DNA of 10,805 nt, from positions 1-10,805 of the forward strand of contig JAODBN010000338.1 of the NCBI GenBank assembly GCA_025463965.1. Reading direction: 5' to 3'. This DNA is from Acidimicrobiaceae bacterium (lineage in GTDB: Bacteria; Actinomycetota; Acidimicrobiia; Acidimicrobiales; Bog-793). The notes under the pieces are model-generated. The model ran no database searches and was not told the origin of the DNA. It worked only from the letters and a program-made list of their open reading frames with translations. The position numbers and the translations under genes were made by a program. Below, one piece after another: positions 5,954-10,805 of this stretch. Each line of letters begins with the position of its first letter. The stretch's first letter is position 1.

Positions 5954-7213
5954 TTGACTGATCCGGCACGCGGGACGCGTGAACCGGCGGCCGAAGCCCC
6001 GGCGCGGCGACGCCCCCTCCACGGCGTGCGGATCCTCGCCCTCGAGCAGTATGGCGCGGGACCGTTCGGCACGGCCCAGCTCGTCGATCTCGGAGCAGAT
6101 GTGATCAAGATCGAGGACCCGGCGACCGGAGGCGATGTCGGCCGTGCCGTTCCACCGTTTCGCAACAGCGACGGAAGCCTGTTCTTCGAGACGTTCAACC
6201 GTGGGAAGCGCAGCGTCCTGCTCGACCTCCGCAATGCCTCGGGGCGAGCCGTCTTCGATCAGCTGGTGGCGTCATCGGACGCGGTCTTCGCCAATGTCCG
6301 CGGAGACGTTCCGGAGAAGCTCGGCATCCGCTATTCCGATTTGTGCCACCTGAACCGGAGCATTGTCTGCTGCTTCCTCACCTCGTTCGGCGTTACCGGC
6401 TCAGAGCAGGCTGACCCCGGATACGACTATGTGATGCAAGGTCGTGCCGGTTGGATGTCCCTCACCGGATCACCCGACGAGGCGCCGCAGAAGACCGGCC
6501 TCTCGCTGGTCGACTTCTCGACCGGGCTCGCCGCGGCGATGGCGCTGCTGGCTGGAGTGATCGCCGCCCGCGAGACAGGCGTTGGAACCGAGTGCGACGT
6601 TGCGCTGTTCGACACGGCGATCTCCATGCTCAGCTACGTCGCCACCTGGCACTTGAGCGAGGGATACGAGCCGACGCGCACAGCCCTGTCGGCCCATCCG
6701 TCGCTCATCCCGTTCCAGAACTTCCCGACCGCAGACGGTTGGCTCGTCGTGGCGTGCGCCAAGGAGAAGTTCTGGCGCCGTCTCGTCGACGTGATCGGGA
6801 AGCCCGAGTGGAAGAGCGCCCCCGAGTACGCAACCTTCGAGGCGCGACGACGCAACGCCGACCTCGTTGTGCACCAGCTGTGCCAACTGTTCTCCGAGCG
6901 GTCGACAGCGGACTGGCTAGAGATCTTGGTTCCCGCAGGTGTCCCGTGCGGGCCGGTGAACGACGTGAGCGGCGCGCTATCGGATCCGCTGGTCGCCGAG
7001 AGGGAGATGATCGTTGAGACCAGTCATCCGAGCCTTGGCGCGGTCCGCCAAGTCGCCAGCTCGGCGCGCGTCGGCGGCCACGGCCCGGTAATACGCCGAG
7101 GACCCCTGCTCGGGGAGCACACGAACGAGGTGCTGACCGAGGTTCTCGGCCTCGACGGCAACGAGCTCAAGCGGCTGGACGCCGTCGGGGCGTTTGGCGA
7201 CGGCAAGGACTAG
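5954..7213 (+). CDS. CaiB/BaiF family III CoA-transferase
   Basis: The 419-residue protein is a family III acyl-CoA transferase, the group of formyl-CoA, carnitine and bile-acid CoA-transferases that move CoA between two carboxylic acids. Landmarks are the N-terminal LHGVRILALEQYGAGPFGTAQLVDLGADVIKIEDP-type start (residues 22-56, in segments), FETFNRGKRSVLLDL (78-92), PGYDYVMQGRAGWMSLTG (155-172) and the catalytic Asp in SLVDFSTG (D187), and the late LVPAGVPCGPVND segment. Length is usual. TTG 5954 is chosen because GAGGA (5944-5948) lies 5 bases upstream and the next in-frame start falls inside the conserved domain. Within the operon it could activate a sugar-derived acid as its CoA ester or take CoA from the acyl-CoA made by the dehydrogenase complex. 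Donor and acceptor cannot be read from sequence. Intact, with no odd features apart from a basic, Pro-rich N-terminal tail of about 20 residues. Confidence 0.92.
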   Translation: MTDPARGTREPAAEAPARRRPLHGVRILALEQYGAGPFGTAQLVDLGADVIKIEDPATGGDVGRAVPPFRNSDGSLFFETFNRGKRSVLLDLRNASGRAVFDQLVASSDAVFANVRGDVPEKLGIRYSDLCHLNRSIVCCFLTSFGVTGSEQADPGYDYVMQGRAGWMSLTGSPDEAPQKTGLSLVDFSTGLAAAMALLAGVIAARETGVGTECDVALFDTAISMLSYVATWHLSEGYEPTRTALSAHPSLIPFQNFPTADGWLVVACAKEKFWRRLVDVIGKPEWKSAPEYATFEARRRNADLVVHQLCQLFSERSTADWLEILVPAGVPCGPVNDVSGALSDPLVAEREMIVETSHPSLGAVRQVASSARVGGHGPVIRRGPLLGEHTNEVLTEVLGLDGNELKRLDAVGAFGDGKD

Positions 7214-7277
7214 TGCGGCGACAGAGCGGCCAACAGTGTCAAGTGCAGACGAATCGACGACGAGGATGTGGTGAGCG

Positions 7278-8288
7278 ATGCCAAAGCTCCGGATGAACCA
7301 GGCGATAGCCCTTGCAATTCGCGAGGAAATGGAGCGCGACCCCACGGTCGTCACCTTCGGTGAGGACATCGCCGAGGCGGAGGGCCCCTTCAAGACCTCG
7401 GAGGGACTCCTCGAGCGCTTCGGACCGCTCAGGGTTCGCGACACGCCGATCTCCGAGACGGGGTTCCTCGGCGCCGCGGTCGGCGCTGCGGTCACCGGAC
7501 TGCGACCAGTCGTCGAGATCATGTTCGTCGAGTTCCTCGGGGTTGCCCTCGACCAGGTCGTCACCGAGGCTGCGATGATGCACTACCTGTCAGGGGGGCG
7601 GTTGAACGCACCGCTCACGGTCCGGGCGTCATGCGGGTCGGGTCTCGGGTTCGGTTGCCAGCATTCCCAGACACTCGAGCGGTGGCTCCTCGGGACCCCC
7701 GGCCTGAAGCTGGCCGTCGCCTCCGGGGCCCGGTCCGCCTACGGCTTGACGAAGGCGGCGATCCGCGATCCCGACCCGGTCGTGGTGCTCGAGCCGAGAG
7801 CGCTCTACGGACGACGAGAGGACTTCGAGCCCGGCGAGGACGCGGTGCTTCCGTTCGGCGTCGGGGAGCTCTTGGCGAACGGCGACGACGTGACGATCGT
7901 GGCCCTCGGACAGACGGTCGGCATCGCTCTTAACGCCGTCTCCGAGGCCAACGGATGGTCGGCGGACGTCATCGACCTGCGGACGCTCATGCCGTGGGAC
8001 CGGGGCATCGTCGAACGTTCCGTGGCGAGGACTGGGCGCCTCGTCACCGTCGAGGAGAACCAGCTGACCGGAGGGTGGGGAGGCGAGATCGTCTCCCACG
8101 TCGCGTCGCGCTGCTACTCGGACCTACGCGGCCCGGTGATGCGGATCACGGCCCCGGACGTGCACGTTCCCTACGGATCCGAGCTCGAGGCCGAGTACCT
8201 GCCGTCGAGCCCGTACGTAGCGAAGCAGATCTCCGAATTGATCTCGACCGACAAGGTGCCAGGACACTGGTGGGAGGACACGCGATGA
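7278..8288 (+). CDS. 2-oxoacid/acetoin dehydrogenase E1 component, beta subunit
   Basis: This 336-residue protein matches the transketolase-type beta subunit of E1 (pyruvate, branched-chain 2-oxoacid and acetoin dehydrogenases), which with the alpha subunit forms a TPP-dependent alpha2beta2 enzyme in the cytoplasm. Visible features are GEDIAEAEGPFKTSEGL near the N-terminus, DTPISETG with the Glu (E60) that activates the TPP aminopyrimidine, FVEFLGVALDQ, and a C-terminal transketolase domain with VIDLRTLMPWD and VTVEENQLTGGWG. The ATG at 7278 fits the family start; GAGGA (7262-7266) is 11 bases upstream and GTGAG overlaps more closely. Its TGA overlaps the alpha start by 4 bases (ATGA), so the subunits are translationally coupled. 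Here beta precedes alpha, while alpha-first is the usual order for pdhAB and acoAB. Substrate is undetermined; acetoin-type E1 accepts diketone-like compounds, which would suit a sugar-acid route. Confidence 0.92.
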   Translation: MPKLRMNQAIALAIREEMERDPTVVTFGEDIAEAEGPFKTSEGLLERFGPLRVRDTPISETGFLGAAVGAAVTGLRPVVEIMFVEFLGVALDQVVTEAAMMHYLSGGRLNAPLTVRASCGSGLGFGCQHSQTLERWLLGTPGLKLAVASGARSAYGLTKAAIRDPDPVVVLEPRALYGRREDFEPGEDAVLPFGVGELLANGDDVTIVALGQTVGIALNAVSEANGWSADVIDLRTLMPWDRGIVERSVARTGRLVTVEENQLTGGWGGEIVSHVASRCYSDLRGPVMRITAPDVHVPYGSELEAEYLPSSPYVAKQISELISTDKVPGHWWEDTR

Positions 8289-9310
8289 GCAGCCCGGTCT
8301 TGCCGGAAGAAACCGAGGTTCAGCTCGACGCCGTTTCGCGCCGGCTCGCCCTCACCAATGACGTGGCCGTCCGGTTCGCCAGGATGGTCGAGATCCGCCT
8401 GCTCGAGGACCGGGTCATCGACCTGTTCGGCGAGGGTCTCATCCCCGGGACGACACACACCTGTCAGGGGCAGGAGGCCGTGGCGGTCGGCATCGCAGGA
8501 GCTACCCGGCCGGACGACGTCGTCGTTTGCACCTACCGGGGCCACGGTATGGCCTTGGCGCTCGGCGTGACGCCCGACGCGTTGCTCGGAGAGATACTCG
8601 GTCGTCAGATCGGCTGCATGGGTGGCATCGGGGGATCGATGCACCTAAGCGACTCGTCGGTCGGACTTCTGCCCACGATGGCGATAGTCGGAGCGGGCAT
8701 CCCCATCGCTGCCGGCTCGGCGCTGACTGCCCAGGTGCTCGGCTCGGACCGCATATCGGTGTCGGTCTTCGGCGACGGGTCGACGAACATCGGCGGCTTT
8801 CATGAGGGGCTCAATCTGGCCGCGATCTGGCGGCTCCCGGTGATCTTTGTCTGCGAGAACAACCTCTACGGCGAGTACTCGCGCATCGACCGGACGACGC
8901 CGATCGAGGACCTCGCCTTGCGGGCAGCCGGCTACGCGATCCCGAGCGAGACGGTCGACGGCCAGGACGTCGACGCCGTACTCAGCGTGATCGAGCGGGC
9001 GGCCGCCCGGGCGCGCGAAGGCGAGGGCCCGACGTTCATCGAAGCGAAGACCTATCGCTATGCCGGCCATTCACGCTCTGACAAGGCTGCGTACCGGCCT
9101 GCCGGCGAGCTCGACAGCTGGCTCGAACGGGACCCGGTCCGGCTCTATGGCGAGAAGCTGATCGCCAACGGCACCCTCGACGAGGAAGGGATCGAGCGGA
9201 TCTGGGCCGAGCAACGCGACGCGCTCGAGGCGACCCTGGAGCGGGTTCTGGCAAGCCCTCGGGCAAGCACCGCGGACATGTTCACCCGCGTCCAGGCGTC
9301 GGGGAGCTGA
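8285..9310 (+). CDS. 2-oxoacid/acetoin dehydrogenase E1 component, alpha subunit
   Basis: The 341-residue protein is the E1 alpha subunit, which binds the TPP diphosphate through Mg2+. The TPP motif runs from GDG (163-165) to NN (192-193), with GGFHEGLNLAAIW between. Other family features are TTHTCQGQEAVAVG (56-69), TYRGHGMALALG (83-94), GGSMHL (116-121) and the C-terminal RYAGHSRSD loop that faces the active-site channel. The open frame extends upstream to 7955, but that part merely overlaps the beta gene. ATG 8285 gives the normal family length and the ATGA coupling overlap. It is followed after 4 bases by the lipoyl protein, consistent with the E1 pair reducing and acylating that carrier. 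The pair could instead be paired with an E2 encoded elsewhere. Confidence 0.93.
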   Translation: MSSPVLPEETEVQLDAVSRRLALTNDVAVRFARMVEIRLLEDRVIDLFGEGLIPGTTHTCQGQEAVAVGIAGATRPDDVVVCTYRGHGMALALGVTPDALLGEILGRQIGCMGGIGGSMHLSDSSVGLLPTMAIVGAGIPIAAGSALTAQVLGSDRISVSVFGDGSTNIGGFHEGLNLAAIWRLPVIFVCENNLYGEYSRIDRTTPIEDLALRAAGYAIPSETVDGQDVDAVLSVIERAAARAREGEGPTFIEAKTYRYAGHSRSDKAAYRPAGELDSWLERDPVRLYGEKLIANGTLDEEGIERIWAEQRDALEATLERVLASPRASTADMFTRVQASGS

Positions 9311-9314
9311 GGAC

Positions 9315-9551
9315 GTGCGGCACCAGATCAAACTGCCGAGGGTGGGCGACACCACACAGACAGCGCTCATCTCGGAGTGGACCATTGCGGTGGGCGAGGT
9401 CGTCGAGGTCGGCACACCTCTCGCGATGGTCGAGACTGACAAGGTCACTGTGGAAGTCCCCTCGCCGGTTGCAGGTACTGTGGTCGAACAAGTCGCGGCC
9501 GTGGGAGACGAAGTCGACGTCGGCGCGGCGATATGCGTGATCGAGAGCTGA
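9315..9551 (+). CDS. Free-standing lipoyl-domain carrier protein
   Basis: The 78-residue protein is a single biotinyl/lipoyl domain of the type at the N-terminus of E2 acyltransferases. The modified Lys is K43 in ETDKVTVEV, the lipoyl DKV form, with PLAMVETDK on the hairpin and PVAGTVVEQVAAVGDEVDVGAAI forming the second half-barrel (in segments 52-75). It ends after the domain: there is no linker, no peripheral-subunit-binding domain and no catalytic HxxxDG domain, and no frame in the following 158 bases supplies one. GTG 9315 is preceded by GGGGAG (9301-9306) 8 bases upstream and lies 4 bases after the alpha subunit. It should carry the acyl group formed by E1, needing lipoylation and an E3 from elsewhere. 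How the acyl group reaches CoA without an E2 core is open; a separately encoded E2 is the simplest answer. Confidence 0.9.
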   Translation: MRHQIKLPRVGDTTQTALISEWTIAVGEVVEVGTPLAMVETDKVTVEVPSPVAGTVVEQVAAVGDEVDVGAAICVIES

Positions 9552-9554
9552 GCT

Positions 9555-9710
9555 ATGCGGCTTCCGAGAGGCGTCAACTGGTCATCATGGTTGCGTGACG
9601 TCACCAATCGCGGGGAGAACGACCACATCTTGACCGAGAGCGCAATTGCTGGCGTCCGACCTAGTGCGCCCGGGCCGGGCGTCGTGGACTGCCGGCGCTC
9701 GGAACGCTAA
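9555..9710 (+). CDS. Possible small ORF, 51 residues, unknown
   Basis: An ATG 3 bases after the lipoyl gene opens a 51-codon frame whose TAA (9708-9710) overlaps the regulator's ATG (9710) as TAATG, a layout typical of translational coupling. The product (starting MRLPRGVNWSSWLRDV and containing NRGENDHILTESAI) has no domain, signal peptide or membrane segment I recognise. The ribosome site is weak. It may be a real coupling peptide, a gene remnant, or simply untranslated DNA ahead of the regulator; an 8-bp palindrome GCAATTGC (9642-9649) lies within it. Confidence 0.3.
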   Translation: MRLPRGVNWSSWLRDVTNRGENDHILTESAIAGVRPSAPGPGVVDCRRSER

Positions 9711-10780
9711 TGGCACCGAGCGATCAACAGCCGACGATCAAAGAGGTCGCGCGTCTCGCGGGAGTGGCCCCCTCTTCGGTCTCTCGGGCACTCAACGACC
9801 ACCCGGACGTCAGCCCGGAGATGCGTGCGCGGGTCATGGAAGCCGTCGAGGAACTGAGGTACGAGCCGGACTTTCTCGCCCAGAGCCTTCGGCTCGGCTC
9901 GACGCGGACGATCGGCTTCATCGTAAGTGACATTTCGAACCCCCTCTTTGCGGGGATCGTAAAGGGCGCCGAGCAAGAGCTCGAGAGCCACGGCTATTCG
10001 ATACTGCTCATGAACTCACTCGGCGATCCGATGCTCGAGGCCAAGCACATCGGAGTCCTTCGTCAGCGGCGGGTCGACGGATTTATCCTCTCGCTCCAGT
10101 CGGAGACAAACTCCGAGACGTTGCGCGCCCTGAGGAACCAGTCGACTCCGGTCGTCCTCCTCGACCGTGAGATCAGGGGCGTGGCAACCGACGCCGTTCT
10201 CTTCGATCACTCGACGGGCGTGGCCGAGGCGACCTCCGCGCTCTTGAAGCTCGGGCACCGGAAGATCAATTTCATCGTCGGGTCTGCTGAGACGAGGGGG
10301 TCGCGGGACCGCCTGAAGGGCTTTCAGAGAGCGTACGCCGCCTTTGGGATCTCGTCGCTCGACGACGTCGTGATCGAAGTGGGCTCGTATTCGCGCGACT
10401 TCGGGTTCGAGGCGACCAAGATGGTCCTCGAGCGAGATGATCCGCCGACAGCAATTATCGCCGCCAACTCACAGATCGGAGTGGGGACGCTCGCCGCGCT
10501 CAACGAGCATGGACTACGACACGGTGAAGACGTCTCGCTCGTCATCTGCGACGACGTCGAGCTGCTGCGCCTCATGGACCCGCCAGTGAGCGTCGTCGCC
10601 CGCGACGCCGAGAAAATGGGCACAGTCGCAGCCGAGTTGTTGTTGGCTCGCATGCAGGAGCCTGAGTCGCCACTGCGGAGTGTGGTGCTGCCGACGTTAT
10701 ACATCCATCGTGGCTCGACCGTCGCCCCGCGAAACGACAGGCGGACGGCGACCGCGGCTCGCGACATCCGGCGGCCGTGA
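9710..10780 (+). CDS. LacI-family transcriptional regulator
   Basis: The 356-residue protein has the complete LacI/GalR plan. Residues 9-29 are the helix-turn-helix (TIKEVARLAGVAPSSVSRALN), read as TIKEVARLAG then VAPSSVSRALN. The hinge helix follows (EPDFLAQSLRLG, 52-63), where the Leu after Phe or the later Leu inserts at a central CpG. From residue 65 onwards comes the periplasmic-binding-protein-like effector domain, starting TRTIGFIVSDISNPLFAGIVKGAE, with LDREI, GHRKINFIVGS and the C-terminal VVLPTLYIHRGST. Such proteins usually repress catabolic operons until a sugar or sugar derivative binds. GGAA (9701-9704) lies 5 bases before the ATG. It is the last gene of the P3 operon, so it would be co-induced with the enzymes. 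The three CG-centred palindromes at 748, 2380 and 4648 are its likely targets; this is inference. The C-terminal 17 residues are Arg-rich and atypical. Confidence 0.93.
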   Translation: MAPSDQQPTIKEVARLAGVAPSSVSRALNDHPDVSPEMRARVMEAVEELRYEPDFLAQSLRLGSTRTIGFIVSDISNPLFAGIVKGAEQELESHGYSILLMNSLGDPMLEAKHIGVLRQRRVDGFILSLQSETNSETLRALRNQSTPVVLLDREIRGVATDAVLFDHSTGVAEATSALLKLGHRKINFIVGSAETRGSRDRLKGFQRAYAAFGISSLDDVVIEVGSYSRDFGFEATKMVLERDDPPTAIIAANSQIGVGTLAALNEHGLRHGEDVSLVICDDVELLRLMDPPVSVVARDAEKMGTVAAELLLARMQEPESPLRSVVLPTLYIHRGSTVAPRNDRRTATAARDIRRP

Positions 10781-10805
10781 TCTATTCGGCCTGAGGCTTC
10801 GGGAG

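Noticed and set aside
4856..6022. Long minus-strand open frame of 388 codons
   Set aside because: Shadow of the second dehydratase; no ribosome site or recognisable domain.
7955..8284. Upstream 110-codon extension of the E1 alpha frame
   Set aside because: It overlaps the C-terminal part of the beta gene in another frame and is not alpha-subunit-like; ATG 8285 gives the normal length.
9642..9649. GCAATTGC palindrome before the regulator as an autoregulatory operator
   Set aside because: It lacks the central CG of the three operators and has no good -10 box placed beside it.

Overview
The window is high-GC DNA with GTG and TTG starts, short intergenic gaps and E. coli-like sigma-70 promoters. 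It most resembles a chromosomal catabolic island of a free-living actinobacterium or a related high-GC soil or aquatic bacterium; this is inferred from base composition and protein style, and no marker gene fixes the taxon. All convincing genes lie on the + strand.

Layout. Positions 1-116 look like the outer end of an insertion sequence with three copies of a terminal repeat (IS21-like, tentative). It abuts a decapitated enolase-like gene (114-467). After a non-coding stretch come three transcription units. Unit 1 is a mandelate racemase-group (enolase superfamily) acid-sugar dehydratase (1170-2294). Unit 2 is a KduD-like short-chain dehydrogenase interrupted by one in-frame TAG (2750-3505), followed by a xylose-isomerase-like TIM-barrel sugar isomerase/epimerase (3558-4478). 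Unit 3 is a second mandelate racemase-group dehydratase (4766-5914), a CaiB/BaiF family III CoA-transferase (5954-7213), the beta and alpha subunits of a TPP-dependent 2-oxoacid/acetoin-type dehydrogenase E1 (7278-8288 and 8285-9310), a free-standing lipoyl-domain protein (9315-9551), a possible 51-residue ORF (9555-9710) and a LacI-family regulator (9710-10780).

Regulation. Each of the three units is preceded by a TTGAC-type -35, a 17-18 bp spacer and a -10 box. Just downstream of each -10 sits the same 12-bp near-palindrome with consensus GGAATCGATTCC and a central CG (748-759, 2380-2391, 4648-4659). Sites 1 and 2 are exact reverse complements. This is the form and position expected of a LacI-family operator, and the regulator at the end of unit 3 is the obvious candidate to bind it. 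The cluster therefore reads as one substrate-inducible regulon.

Proposed biology (inference). A sugar acid is dehydrated by one or both enolase-superfamily enzymes to a 2-keto-3-deoxy acid. The KduD-like dehydrogenase would oxidise it, and the E1/lipoyl pair would oxidatively cleave or decarboxylate a keto acid, with the CoA-transferase moving CoA on or off an acid intermediate. No KDG kinase, aldolase, transporter, E2 acyltransferase or E3 is present. The combination suggests a non-phosphorylative sugar-acid route that I do not recognise as a described pathway. The nonsense codon in the dehydrogenase and the IS-truncated enolase-like gene suggest that the locus in this strain may be decaying.
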